A stretch of DNA of 64,000 bases from Pseudomonas sp. CFII64 (GCF_000416235.1 NZ_ATLO01000042.1:310001-374000); one strand, 5' to 3'. Positions 26,359 to 35,604 are shown, counted from the first letter of the stretch. The notes: generated by a model from the sequence alone, not told the origin. Numbers and translations: made by a program.

Positions 26359-27108
26359 TCAGTGGATCAGCATGCCTCCGTTGACATCCAGCGTGATGCC
26401 CGTGAGATACGAGGACAGATCGCTGGCAAGAAACAGCGCGGCGTTGGCCACATCCTGCGCGGCACCCAGGCGGCCCAGCGGAATGCCGTCGATGATGGCG
26501 TGACGTCGGTCATCCTGCATCAGGCCGCCCGTGATGTCGGTGTGAATCAAACCCGGGGCAATGGAGTTGACCCGAATATTGTCCGGCCCGAATTCCCGGG
26601 CCATCGCCTTACCCAGGCCCAGTACGCCCGCCTTTGCCGCGCTGTAGTGTGGCCCGCCGAAAATTCCGCCGCCACGTTGCGCAGAAACCGAGGACATGCA
26701 CACGATGCTGCCCGAGGACTGAGCGCGCATCGTCGGAATCACCGCCTGGGACATCAGCAAGGTGCCGCGCAGGCTGACATCCAGCACCTTGTCGTAATCC
26801 GACGGGCGAATGTCGAGGGTCTTGATCGGTTGGGTGATGCCGGCATTGTTGACCAGAACGTCGATGCGGCCGAAGTGCTCAATGACTTTGGCGACGGCAG
26901 CCTGAACCTGGGATTCATCCGCAACGTTTGCCGCCAGGCCCAGATGACCTTCACCCAGTGACGCAGCGGCGTCACGTGCGGCGGATTCATCCAGGTCCAG
27001 GATCACCACGCGCGCGCCTTGTTGAGCGAAGGTCACTGCGGTTGCCCGGCCGATACCACGTTCCGATGCCGCGCCGGTGATGATTGCGACTTTGCCTTTG
27101 AGAAGCAT
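26359..27108 (-). CDS. SDR family oxidoreductase (FabG-like)
   Basis: This 249-residue classical SDR has TGAASERGIGRATAVTF, VNNAGITQPIKT, a catalytic Ser in VCMSSVSAQRGGG, HYSAAKAG, and a C-terminal DVNGGMLIH typical of polyol or sugar dehydrogenases. It is the first gene of the operon with the ACS transporter and split transketolase. It probably oxidises or reduces a hydroxy/keto group before ketol transfer. An inverted repeat (27113-27126) lies immediately upstream. Confidence 0.9.
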   Translation of the reverse strand: MLLKGKVAIITGAASERGIGRATAVTFAQQGARVVILDLDESAARDAAASLGEGHLGLAANVADESQVQAAVAKVIEHFGRIDVLVNNAGITQPIKTLDIRPSDYDKVLDVSLRGTLLMSQAVIPTMRAQSSGSIVCMSSVSAQRGGGIFGGPHYSAAKAGVLGLGKAMAREFGPDNIRVNSIAPGLIHTDITGGLMQDDRRHAIIDGIPLGRLGAAQDVANAALFLASDLSSYLTGITLDVNGGMLIH

Positions 27109-27112
27109 GGGG

Positions 27113-27126
27113 AATACCTCGGTATT
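27113..27126. promoter_or_regulatory. Inverted repeat upstream of the SDR/transketolase operon
   Basis: AATACC-TC-GGTATT is a perfect dyad 4 bp upstream of the SDR start. A second dyad, CTGAA-N5-TTCAG (27229-27243), lies in the same 209-bp divergent intergenic region. Either could be bound by the LysR regulator encoded at 27318. Confidence 0.4.
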
Positions 27127-27317
27127 ATTTTTATTGGGATGTTGTTTATGGGTTCGATCCGCAACGAATCGATGCCTCAGCTTGTTCCCCGGTCAGAACC
27201 TGAGCAATAACGCAAAAGTCACTCGATACTGAAATAAATTCAGCTCTCGTCAAGGCCAGAACGAGGTGCTTGAATGCAAACGCCCCAATCATAAGAACTA
27301 CAGTGGAGTTAACTGAT

Positions 27318-28235
27318 ATGCGTCCTACAGCCGATGCGCCTGGCGCCTTGCCACCGCTGAGAGCAATTCAGTGCTTCGAGCAGACAGCTCGCTTCGGCAA
27401 CGTGGCCAGGGCCGCTGAAGTGCTGGACCTCACGCCTTCGGCGGTCAGCCATCAACTGGCCAAACTGGAGGCGCTGATCGGCCGGCAATTATTCGTGCGC
27501 GCGGCTCGGGGAGTGTCGTTGACGCCAGTGGGTGAGCAGTATCTGAAGGATGTGTCCGGGCTTCTGCACAGCCTGGCCGTAGCGACGGAGCGCGCGGCCA
27601 GCGACGTCAGCCTCGACTGCCTGCGCCTGCATTCGGCACCCAGTTTTGGCTTGCTCTGGTTGATGCCGCGACTGGAAGCGTTCCGGATGAGTCACCCGGA
27701 CATCCAGATCAACCTGTCATGTTCTTATGAATCGCTGCATTTCAGCCGCGACAAGATTGACGTCGATATCCGCCACGGCCAGCCCAACTGGCCGAGCTAC
27801 GAAGTTCGTACCGTACGCAACGAAACCTTCGCCGTGCTGGCGTCGCCCAAGCTGTTGGAGCGCCATGGGGTCAATGGCGCAGCGGATCTGTTGGAAAGGG
27901 ACCTGATTCTCTCGGAAGCGACGCTGCTCAAATGGCCGGAATGGTTTGCCCAGCATGGTCTGGCGCGCCCTGAAAAGCCTTATGCCTTGAGCTTTGATCG
28001 TTCCTACATGACCCTTGAAGCCGCCAGCCATGGATTGGGTTTTGCCCTGGAAAGCTCACTGCTCGCGCAGAAGTATCTGGCGTCCGGGGCTTTGGTTGAA
28101 GTCGCCCCGGAGGCATTGAGCGCGCCGGTGGCCGCCCACCATCTGGTATTCCCCAAGGCCCACTCGGGTTTCCCCCGGGTCAGGCGTTTTCTGGAGTGGA
28201 TGGAAAGCGAGCTGGGCCACGGGTTTGTGTTCTGA
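27318..28235 (+). CDS. LysR family transcriptional regulator (GcvA-like)
   Basis: This 305-residue LTTR has LRAIQCFEQTARFGNVARAAEVL, then TPSAVSHQLAKLEALIGRQLFVRAARGVSLTPVGE, and an effector domain with the GcvA-type LWLMPRLEAFRMSHPDI. GGAG at 27305 supports the ATG at 27318; a TTG at 27270 is also in frame. It probably controls the divergent SDR-MFS-transketolase operon. Its stop codon abuts that of the convergent MmgE/PrpD gene (TGATCA). Confidence 0.9.
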   Translation: MRPTADAPGALPPLRAIQCFEQTARFGNVARAAEVLDLTPSAVSHQLAKLEALIGRQLFVRAARGVSLTPVGEQYLKDVSGLLHSLAVATERAASDVSLDCLRLHSAPSFGLLWLMPRLEAFRMSHPDIQINLSCSYESLHFSRDKIDVDIRHGQPNWPSYEVRTVRNETFAVLASPKLLERHGVNGAADLLERDLILSEATLLKWPEWFAQHGLARPEKPYALSFDRSYMTLEAASHGLGFALESSLLAQKYLASGALVEVAPEALSAPVAAHHLVFPKAHSGFPRVRRFLEWMESELGHGFVF

Positions 28236-29573
28236 TCAGACCGGACCCAAAAGCAGCTTGAGAAACCCCTCGCAGTCCGGCTGCTCTGCCAGGCCCGCGA
28301 CGCCCTGCTCCAGTGCACGACTCAAGGGTACGCCCAGGCTGCCTTCGGAAAACCGCCGATACTTGTCGATGAACTCAGCCGCCGACAACGGGTTGGCGGG
28401 ATCGCCCTTGGCCGCTGTGGTCGGGCTGGACAATGCTGTGCCGTCCTTAAGCTGAACAGTGACGCGCGACAGGATCTCTTCAGGGAAGCGCGCAGAGAGA
28501 TCCGCCGCCTCGCGGATGGTTATCCTTTGACTGATATCCAGAATATCTGCGGCGTGAATCGCCGCACCTGTCACCTCCTCTGCGCCGAGTCGTCCACGGG
28601 CGACCAGCGCGGCCACCGGAAACGCCAATGCGTATTGGGCTTCATCAGCGTTTTTCGGAGCGTGCCCCTGCAAGCGCACAGACTCATGAAAGGTGTGAAT
28701 CTCGATGGACTCGACATTTTCCGGGGAAATCTGCGGATGGAAGCTCATCAATTGGGTCATGGCCGTCAATGCCGGTTGCGCCCAGCGACACACAGGCCAC
28801 GGCTTGAAATATTGCTCATCAATTTCCCAGCTTGTGCCGATGCCCTGCCAATAGCGGGCCACGGCACTGGACTCAACAGTGGCGGCCGGCGCACCGGTCA
28901 CGCCAGCCTGCGCCATGAGCAGCGCATTGATGCCTGAATAAGCCCCTGCCCCATGCGCGTCTCTGAGCATTGACGGAAAATCCACCACGCGCATCATCGG
29001 GCACCGAGGCCCGAAATACTCCGCGATGCCAAGCGCATGGTTGAAGGTCGCTTCGTCGAGGCGCAGCAAACGGGCCCCGGCACAGACCACGCCGATACCG
29101 GAAAAAGCACCCGACGCATGATATTCCGGGGCCGTGGCCATCAAGGCTCGACCGGCCCGCAACGCCGTTTCGTAGCCAATGGTCAGCGCGCATAACAGCT
29201 CCTCGCCGCTGATGTCTTTGCCGCCAGAACGAAAAGCATCAGCCAGGGCAATGATGGCCGGGACTACCGTCGCACCTGCGTGGCCCTTGGAAGTGAAGTG
29301 CCCTTCATGTGCGTCCAGACTGTCGACACTGAAGCCACCAGCGTATCCAGCGCCAAACGGATGTACCGAGCGGCCATCGAACCATAAGCGACTCGCAAGC
29401 GTGGTCGCCGGGTAATGGGCGATGGCGAAGCCTTTGAGAATAGTGCTGGTGGCGTTGTCACGGGCGCCGGCTGCGACGCCAATGATGTCCAGCAAGCAGG
29501 TTTGCAATAGTTGCCGAGTGCCAATGGGCGCATCGCGCCACTCAAACTGCTGAACGAACGAATAAAGGGACAT
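28236..29573 (-). CDS. MmgE/PrpD family protein
   Basis: This 445-residue protein has the all-helical N-terminal domain (DIIGVAAGARDNAT, GYAGGFSVDSLDAHEG, HAGATVVPAIIALADA, GYETALRAGRAL) and C-terminal lid of MmgE/PrpD proteins. Characterised members include 2-methylcitrate dehydratase, cis-aconitate decarboxylase and iminodisuccinate epimerase. The reaction here cannot be chosen. It lies downstream of the quaternary-amine ABC genes on the same strand, but a terminator (29602-29628) separates it from them. It may act on an intermediate from the compound imported by that system. Confidence 0.88.
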   Translation of the reverse strand: MSLYSFVQQFEWRDAPIGTRQLLQTCLLDIIGVAAGARDNATSTILKGFAIAHYPATTLASRLWFDGRSVHPFGAGYAGGFSVDSLDAHEGHFTSKGHAGATVVPAIIALADAFRSGGKDISGEELLCALTIGYETALRAGRALMATAPEYHASGAFSGIGVVCAGARLLRLDEATFNHALGIAEYFGPRCPMMRVVDFPSMLRDAHGAGAYSGINALLMAQAGVTGAPAATVESSAVARYWQGIGTSWEIDEQYFKPWPVCRWAQPALTAMTQLMSFHPQISPENVESIEIHTFHESVRLQGHAPKNADEAQYALAFPVAALVARGRLGAEEVTGAAIHAADILDISQRITIREAADLSARFPEEILSRVTVQLKDGTALSSPTTAAKGDPANPLSAAEFIDKYRRFSEGSLGVPLSRALEQGVAGLAEQPDCEGFLKLLLGPV

Positions 29574-29601
29574 GTACGCCTCCCGCGATCTGCGAAGGTA
29601 T

Positions 29602-29628
29602 AAAAAAGGCCACCCGAATCGGGCAGCC
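29602..29628 (-). terminator. Rho-independent terminator after the ABC transporter genes
   Basis: On the minus strand the stem GGCTGCCCG-ATT-CGGGTGGCC (two G-T pairs) is followed by TTTTTT. It lies 22 bp past the substrate-binding protein stop and before the MmgE/PrpD start. Confidence 0.8.
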
Positions 29629-29649
29629 TCTCAGCTATATCTGGAAAAC

Positions 29650-30672
29650 CTATTTCTTGGCGGCGGCTCGTGCGTCAGCAAGCCAGCCATCGTAGGCCGC
29701 CCGGTGTGCGGCGATCCATTCGGCGGCGTGACGCTTGATATCTGCGGCCGAGTTTTCGCCGTTGTGCATTTTCAGATTCTGTGCACTTTCATCATCGGTG
29801 CTGATTTGCATCTCGGAGAGAAACTTCACGGCCACCGGATTTTTGTCGGCAAATTCCTTGTTCAGTACGGCGCGGACGGTATCAACCGCAAAACCCAGAT
29901 TCTTGCCTTTGTAGTCGGTTTCAACATCATTCTTTCCGCCTGGCAGATCAGTCCTTGGAACGGTCAACCACACCACGTCCTTACCTTCCACCAACACGCT
30001 GGAAATCCATTGTGGAACCCAAGTGAAGTAGAGGATCGGCTTACCCTGCTGGAAACGGGCGATGGTATCGGCCATCAGCGCGAAGTAAGAACCGCGGTTA
30101 TCTGTCACGGTTTTTTCCAGGTCATAGGCTTTCATGTGATGTTCGACGATGACTTCGCAGCCCCACCCCGGGTTACAGCCGGTCATGTCGGCCTTGCCAT
30201 CGCCATTGCTGTCAAACAACTTGGCGATTTCAGGTTTCTTTAGATCTTCAATGGAAGTGATGTGGTACTGGTCAGCAGTTTTCTTGTCAATCATGTAGCC
30301 CTGCAGAACACCCGGCATGATGCTCCCGACCTTGACCATCGTCTCATCCCCGCCTGCCTTGGCATAAAACGAGGCATGTAGCTGTTCCCACGCATGCACG
30401 GTGAAGTCGGCATCCCCGTAAGACAGCGCAAGCATCATTGCCGGATAGTCGGTTTCCTTGGGCTGTTGCACGCTGTAGCCCAGATCTTTCAGGCCGGCCA
30501 TGGCGATTTCGCCACGAAACCGCTCTTCAGCAATGGTCGGAAAAATCGGCGTCACGGACACCCCTTTGCCTGGCTCCTGAGCAGCGGATGCAAAAGTCGG
30601 CGCTATCGCCATCGCCAGAACGGCCATGCAACGAGCAATCTTTGTTTTCATACCGGGTTTAACAGAATTCAT
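29650..30672 (-). CDS. Glycine betaine/proline-type ABC substrate-binding protein (ProX-like)
   Basis: This 340-residue periplasmic protein has a signal peptide (MKTKIARCMAVLAMAIAPTF, cut near ASAAQ) and a type II binding fold of the OpuAC/ProX family. Trp and Tyr in HAWEQLHASFY, GCNPGWGCEVIVEHH and YFTWVPQWI are candidates for the aromatic cage that holds a trimethylammonium group. AAGGT lies 9 nt before ATG 30672 but only 3 nt before ATG 30678. It is the last gene of the ProV-ProW-ProX-like operon. Confidence 0.88.
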   Translation of the reverse strand: MNSVKPGMKTKIARCMAVLAMAIAPTFASAAQEPGKGVSVTPIFPTIAEERFRGEIAMAGLKDLGYSVQQPKETDYPAMMLALSYGDADFTVHAWEQLHASFYAKAGGDETMVKVGSIMPGVLQGYMIDKKTADQYHITSIEDLKKPEIAKLFDSNGDGKADMTGCNPGWGCEVIVEHHMKAYDLEKTVTDNRGSYFALMADTIARFQQGKPILYFTWVPQWISSVLVEGKDVVWLTVPRTDLPGGKNDVETDYKGKNLGFAVDTVRAVLNKEFADKNPVAVKFLSEMQISTDDESAQNLKMHNGENSAADIKRHAAEWIAAHRAAYDGWLADARAAAKK

Positions 30673-30740
30673 CGTCATCTACCTTGCATGGGATATAGGG
30701 GTGGCAGGTGTACAGCGAATAAAATGCAGCGTGCGAACGG

Positions 30741-31706
30741 TCAATTTTCTTTTAAGCGCGCGGTGGCTTCCTTGGCGCTACTTTTCTTTTTTAGTCTGAA
30801 CACTATTCCAACAGGTCCTGTTTGATACCAATGCTCGCCTTTCACAGCATTGTTGCTGCGCTCGCCCATTGCCTGGGTTAACCGGTCAAGGAAGATCGCC
30901 AGCAGCACCAGGCCGACGCCACCCACTGTTGCAAGTCCCATATCCAAACGGCCGATGCCGCGAAGTACCATGAGCCCGAGCCCACCCACCGAGATCATCG
31001 ATGCAATCACGACCATGGACAGCGACAGCATCAATGCCTGGTTCAAGCCCGCCATGATCGTCGGCGCTGCCAAAGGCAGTTGCACCTTCATCAGCATCTG
31101 CCGGCGCGTGCATCCAAACGCCCGTGCGGCTTCGACTTTGTCTTCCGGCACTTGCCTGATACCGAGGTTGGTCAGCCTCACCAGAGGCGCGACCGAAAAG
31201 ATAATGGTGACCAGTACGCCGGGAACGTTGCCAATGCCGAACAACATGACGACCGGGACCAGATAAACAAAAGCCGGCAGTGTCTGCATCGCATCAAGCG
31301 CGGGCCGCAGCAGCCTTTCCAGTCGATCGCTGCGGGCGCAGAGCACGCCTAATGGCACACCAATCACCACGCAGAACACCAGGGAAGTCAGCACCAGCGC
31401 CAGGGTGGTCATGGCATCGCTCCACACGCCGATCAAGCCAAGTAGCGTGAGCGTAATGAAGCACAGCGCGCCAACTTTCCGGCCGCCTACTTGCCATCCA
31501 AGCAGGGTCGCCACAATGATGAATACGGTGGGCGGAATGGATAACAGGCCACTTTGGATACCGTTGAGAATCTGATCTACCGGCCATCGTATGGAACGAA
31601 AAACCTCTCGAAAGTTGTGAACCATATAGTTGAGTACAACCTCAACCCACTGGCCCAAGGGAATAGTGATTGTTTGAAACGGATCTAGAACGCTGAAATC
31701 GGACAT
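30741..31706 (-). CDS. Quaternary-amine ABC transporter permease (ProW-like)
   Basis: This 321-residue inner-membrane permease has about six or seven segments and the BPD transporter EAA loop KVEAARAFGCTRRQMLMKVQLPLA near residue 190. The N-terminal WVEVVLNYMVHNFREVFRSI resembles the soluble N-terminal extension of ProW. It forms the channel with the ATPase encoded upstream (48-bp gap) and receives substrate from the ProX-like protein downstream. Confidence 0.9.
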   Translation of the reverse strand: MSDFSVLDPFQTITIPLGQWVEVVLNYMVHNFREVFRSIRWPVDQILNGIQSGLLSIPPTVFIIVATLLGWQVGGRKVGALCFITLTLLGLIGVWSDAMTTLALVLTSLVFCVVIGVPLGVLCARSDRLERLLRPALDAMQTLPAFVYLVPVVMLFGIGNVPGVLVTIIFSVAPLVRLTNLGIRQVPEDKVEAARAFGCTRRQMLMKVQLPLAAPTIMAGLNQALMLSLSMVVIASMISVGGLGLMVLRGIGRLDMGLATVGGVGLVLLAIFLDRLTQAMGERSNNAVKGEHWYQTGPVGIVFRLKKKSSAKEATARLKEN

Positions 31707-31754
31707 GCTGGATACCTGTGTTGCCGAGCCGGGTGAATCGCTCAGCTGACGCTA

Positions 31755-32792
31755 TCAATGACGGCTCATTGTCTGCAGCAATAGACTCTTGGAGATCGTG
31801 CCTTTGAACACTCCCTGCCCATCCAGAACGGCAACCGGATGCACAGCATTGGCGACGATATGCAAGATGTCTTGCAGGGGAACATCGGCTTGCAACGTTG
31901 GCCGGGAGGCGTCGCTGTCGAACGGATGCTCAGGGCTGATCGTTGCTACGTCGCCCGCCCGGAGGATTTTCGAAGCATCGAAACCTTTGAAGAACGCCCT
32001 GACGTAATCATTCACCGGGTTGCAGAGCAGTTCCTGCGGCGATCCGATCTGCACAATGCGCCCACCCTCCATGATCGCGATGCGATGACCAATGCGGATC
32101 GCCTCCTCGATGTCATGGGAAATGAAGATGATGGTGCGGTGTTGTTCGGCTTGAAGGCGGATAAGTTCGCCCTGCATTTCATGGCGAATAAGCGGGTCGA
32201 GCGCCGAGAACGCTTCATCCATGAGCAGGATGGAAGGATCGTTGGCCAGGGCACGCGCCAGGCCGACCCGTTGCTGCATGCCGCCGGAAAGTTGATGCGG
32301 ATAACTGTATTCGTGCCCCATCAGGCCTACTTGTTTGAGGGCCTCTCGGGCTCGCTCATGGCGCTCTTTTTCATCGACACCCGACACTTCCAGGCCAAAC
32401 GCAGCGTTGTCGATGACACTCATATGCGGCATCAGCGCAAATGACTGAAAGACCATGCTCATTTCTTTGCGCCGAACGTCGAGCAGTGCGTCATCTGACA
32501 GGCCGGTAATCTCTTTGCCGTTCAGGTGAATGGTTCCGGAAGTGGGCTCGATGAGCCGATTGAACAGCCGAACCATCGTCGACTTGCCGGAGCCGGACAG
32601 CCCCATGATGACGAAGATTTCTCCGCGCTTGACCGAGAAACTCGCGTCAAAAACGCCCACCACCTGGCCGGTTTTGGTAAAAATCTCGTTTTTGTCAGCG
32701 CCGCCGCGAAGCATATCCATCGCCAGTTTCGGCTGTGAGCCGAAGACTTTATAGATATTTTTGACCGAGAGTATTTCGTCACCAAGACTCAT
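31755..32792 (-). CDS. Quaternary-amine ABC transporter ATP-binding protein (ProV-like)
   Basis: This 345-residue ATPase has Walker A GLSGSGKST (about residue 64), the Q-loop in SMVFQSFALMPH, signature LSGGMQQRVGLARAL, Walker B ILLMDEAFSALDP and H-loop FISHDIEEA. A C-terminal CBS-like segment (DILHIVANAVHPVAVLD) is short, so only about one CBS motif is present. ProV and OpuA use paired CBS domains for osmotic control, and their reduction here suggests a catabolic rather than osmotic role. GGGAAGGGAAT precedes the ATG. Confidence 0.92.
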   Translation of the reverse strand: MSLGDEILSVKNIYKVFGSQPKLAMDMLRGGADKNEIFTKTGQVVGVFDASFSVKRGEIFVIMGLSGSGKSTMVRLFNRLIEPTSGTIHLNGKEITGLSDDALLDVRRKEMSMVFQSFALMPHMSVIDNAAFGLEVSGVDEKERHERAREALKQVGLMGHEYSYPHQLSGGMQQRVGLARALANDPSILLMDEAFSALDPLIRHEMQGELIRLQAEQHRTIIFISHDIEEAIRIGHRIAIMEGGRIVQIGSPQELLCNPVNDYVRAFFKGFDASKILRAGDVATISPEHPFDSDASRPTLQADVPLQDILHIVANAVHPVAVLDGQGVFKGTISKSLLLQTMSRH

Positions 32793-33227
32793 ATTCCCTT
32801 CCCTCTGCAATGGCTATGGAAGATCTGGATAGTTGGCATTGCCTTATCCAGTCACAATAAAAAATGTATGAGGGCAGACGAGCATAACGAAGGGAACAAA
32901 ATGAGACATGGGTGCACCCTCTTATTATTATTTATTACTAATTGGCCTCTTTATGGACCAGGGCCGTGATGACAAAGTTATTACCTTAGCCCTGCAACGT
33001 CTAACAACATTTCCTCCAGCCAATCAATAACGCTGCGTTATTGATGCGCAGCTGACGGCGTCCGGCCGTCATCAGCGGGCAGCACGTTCGCCCCCAGTCG
33101 TTAGCCCTGTCTTCGGCCTGTGCCATCGGCTATTCTCAGGTCGATGCGCGCGCTGACGGCAGCAGCGAGCGGCGTCCACTGGCTGTTGACGCTTCCTCCC
33201 TATTCGAAGAGATCAATACCTAACGTT
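32793..33227. other. Intergenic control region between ABC operon and LysR gene
   Basis: This 435-bp region has no gene. It contains an AT-rich stretch near 32930-32945 (CTTATTATTATTTATTAC), a strong inverted repeat at 33023-33045, and the dyad TGACGGC-GTCCG-GCCGTCA at 33053-33071. It probably holds the divergent promoters of the proVWX-like operon and the LysR gene. Confidence 0.6.
33023..33045. promoter_or_regulatory. Perfect 10-bp inverted repeat, candidate operator
   Basis: ATCAATAACG and CGTTATTGAT are perfect 10-bp arms around CTG. There is no T-tract, so this is more likely a protein-binding site than a terminator. It lies 183 bp upstream of the LysR start and 231 bp upstream of the ProV-like start. 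Confidence 0.55.
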
Positions 33228-34181
33228 ATGGTTAAGCACATAGATCCGGACAACATATTGCTGCAGATGCCGTCGCTCAAAGCGGTGAAATCCTTCGTGG
33301 CTGCTGCGAAATATCAAAGCTTCACCCGCGCCGCCGAAGCGCTGTGCGTGACTCAGGCGGCTATCAGTCGCCAGATTCGAGAGCTGGAAGCGTATCTGGG
33401 CGTCGATCTGTTTCGACGGGTCGGCCGTGCGGTTGAACTCACCGAAGCGGGCTCTGCATTTTTCGATGCAGCGCAGTTGTCGTTCGTCAACATATCCCAG
33501 GCTGCGCGCCGGGTTCGGCTGCATAAGGCAGGCAAGTCAGAGCTGACGCTGTGCTGCTCCCCGGCCTTTTCCGCGCTGTGGCTTTCACCCAAGCTTCCCG
33601 GTTTTTTCAGCGAAAACCAGGACATTGATCTGAACCTGATCAGCACGCAGAACTTCCTGTCCATGGAGCCCGGGGTGACCCCGGATATCTTCATTACCAA
33701 GTTCGCCAGTTTCAAGAGCGGGTACCGCAGCTATCCACTCTTTCATGACGTCATCTACCCGGTCTGCACGCCGCAATATAGAGACGATCATCCGGAACTC
33801 GCGACACTTGAAGGCTTACGTGACGGCGCGCTATTGAATTTGAATCCCTACGGCAGATCTCAAGTCGCGGAGCACATCGACTGGGGCGTGTGGCTCGCCT
33901 TCCATGACACCGACATCGAGAAACGCCCCCACGACCGACCCCATGTGTTCAGCGCCAATGACTACAACGTGGTCATTAATATGACGCTGGCGCACCAGGG
34001 TGTGGCGTTGGGCTGGAGCCAACTGGTGGCCCAACTGATTGAAAGCGGCGCATTGGTGCGGCCGCTGCCTCATGAGGTCGTGCACAAGGATTCGCAGCAC
34101 TATCTGGCCTTTAAAGAAGACCGCGAAACTGACCAGGCCTGCTGCAAACTGCGCGACTGGCTGCTTTCTCAATTCGCTTGA
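33228..34181 (+). CDS. LysR family transcriptional regulator
   Basis: This LTTR of about 317 residues has LKAVKSFVAAAKYQSFTRAAEAL, then TQAAISRQIRELEAYLGVDLFRRVGRAVELTEAG, a GcvA-like HTH. Its effector domain has an HQGVALGWSQLVAQLI C-terminal motif. The start is uncertain: ATG 33228 is used here and ATG 33267 is possible. Its place between the ABC operon and the Rieske oxygenase gene makes it the likely regulator of the whole quaternary-amine block. Confidence 0.85.
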   Translation: MVKHIDPDNILLQMPSLKAVKSFVAAAKYQSFTRAAEALCVTQAAISRQIRELEAYLGVDLFRRVGRAVELTEAGSAFFDAAQLSFVNISQAARRVRLHKAGKSELTLCCSPAFSALWLSPKLPGFFSENQDIDLNLISTQNFLSMEPGVTPDIFITKFASFKSGYRSYPLFHDVIYPVCTPQYRDDHPELATLEGLRDGALLNLNPYGRSQVAEHIDWGVWLAFHDTDIEKRPHDRPHVFSANDYNVVINMTLAHQGVALGWSQLVAQLIESGALVRPLPHEVVHKDSQHYLAFKEDRETDQACCKLRDWLLSQFA

Positions 34182-34343
34182 AAAGCACGCCAGGCCGTCC
34201 GCGACGAACCGCCTCCAACCGGCGATTGATAACTTTTGTTTATGCATTGCCGCACGGAAATGTTTCTTGTTGGTACTCGATTTCTACACGTAACCTTCAC
34301 ATAGGCCTTCAGAAAATCTGACGCTTCGTGGAGTGTGTGGAAC

Positions 34344-35594
34344 GTGAACACCAAATCTGCAGTTGCAAAGCTGATTGCGCAGCGCAAACCCCGCCACGCC
34401 CTGCCGCGAGCGTTGTATAGCGATCCAGATGTTTATCAACAAGATCTGAATCAGCTGTGGCACAAGGACTGGATTTTCGCCGGGCACACTTTTGAACTGG
34501 AGAAATCCGGGCAGTACTTGTCCCTGCAGATCGGCGAGTACCCGGTTGCTGTAGTCCGTGGTGCAGATGGCCAGATTCGCGCGTTCCACAACTCCTGTCG
34601 GCACCGGGGATCCAAGGTGTGCCCGGACGCCAAGGGCAAAGTCGCCAAGCTGGTATGCCCTTACCACAAATGGACTTTCGAACTGGATGGCAGGCTGCTG
34701 TTTGCCGGCAACATGGGCGATGACTTCGACAAATCCCAGTACGGGCTCAAGCCGGTGCATTGTGAAGTGGTCAATACCTATATTTATGTGTGCGTAGCGG
34801 ATGCCGCGCCGGACTTTTCGTCCTTCAGGCAAGCCGTGTCACCGTTTCTGGCGCCGCACATGCTGGATGACTGCAAGGTCGCCTTCGAGTCGAACCTGAT
34901 CGAAAAAGGCAACTGGAAGCTGGTCTTTGAAAACAACCGCGAATGCTATCACTGCGACGGAACCCATCCTGAACTGATGAATTCGTTTGTCGAAAACCTG
35001 TCGGTTGCCGGCGTCGGTGGCGGCGATGACCCAGAGCTCAACGCCCATTGGGATCGCTGCGAAGCGGCTGGCCTGCCCAGCCAGCTGGTGATGGATCAAG
35101 AGGGTCGATTCCGCATCACCCGAATTCCACTGTCATCGGGCGCGGTCAGCTACACGATGGATGGCAAACCGGCGGTTGCCGGCAGGCTGGACGCCAGTGG
35201 CGAGGCGGACATCGGCGCGTTGTTGTATTTCAACTACCCGTCTACCTGGAACCATTTTCTGGGCGACCATGCCTTGAGTTTTCGCGTCCTGCCGATTGGT
35301 CCGAACGAGACGCTGGTCACTACCAAATGGATCGTCAAGAAGACCGCCCAGGAAGGCGTTGACTATGACCTCGAACGTTTGACCAAAGTCTGGCTGGCCA
35401 CCAACGATCAGGACCGTACCCTGGTTGAAGGCGCGCAAGTGGGTGTCAACTCCCCGGCCTATGAACCGGGCCCCTTCTCTTCCAAGGCGGAAAATGGCGT
35501 GTGCCAGTTCGATGACTGGTATTGCCAGATCATGCTCGACCGACTTAGCGATGAGAGTGACAGTGATAACTTAAAACTAAAATCAGTCGGCTAG
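34344..35594 (+). CDS. Rieske non-haem iron oxygenase, GbcA-like
   Basis: This 416-residue oxygenase alpha subunit has a Rieske [2Fe-2S] site C85-x-H87 / C105-x2-H108 (CRHRG and CPYHKW) and mononuclear iron ligands H203 and H208 in ENNRECYHCDGTHPEL. That segment is very close to the type found in glycine betaine and stachydrine (proline betaine) N-demethylating oxygenases. The reaction expected is NADH-dependent oxidative N-demethylation with release of formaldehyde. No reductase gene (GbcB-like) is in the window, so the partner must be elsewhere. A GTG start at 34344 fits GGAG at 34330; GTG 34335 is too close to it. Confidence 0.88.
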   Translation: MNTKSAVAKLIAQRKPRHALPRALYSDPDVYQQDLNQLWHKDWIFAGHTFELEKSGQYLSLQIGEYPVAVVRGADGQIRAFHNSCRHRGSKVCPDAKGKVAKLVCPYHKWTFELDGRLLFAGNMGDDFDKSQYGLKPVHCEVVNTYIYVCVADAAPDFSSFRQAVSPFLAPHMLDDCKVAFESNLIEKGNWKLVFENNRECYHCDGTHPELMNSFVENLSVAGVGGGDDPELNAHWDRCEAAGLPSQLVMDQEGRFRITRIPLSSGAVSYTMDGKPAVAGRLDASGEADIGALLYFNYPSTWNHFLGDHALSFRVLPIGPNETLVTTKWIVKKTAQEGVDYDLERLTKVWLATNDQDRTLVEGAQVGVNSPAYEPGPFSSKAENGVCQFDDWYCQIMLDRLSDESDSDNLKLKSVG

Positions 35595-35604
35595 TTAACG
35601 GTCA

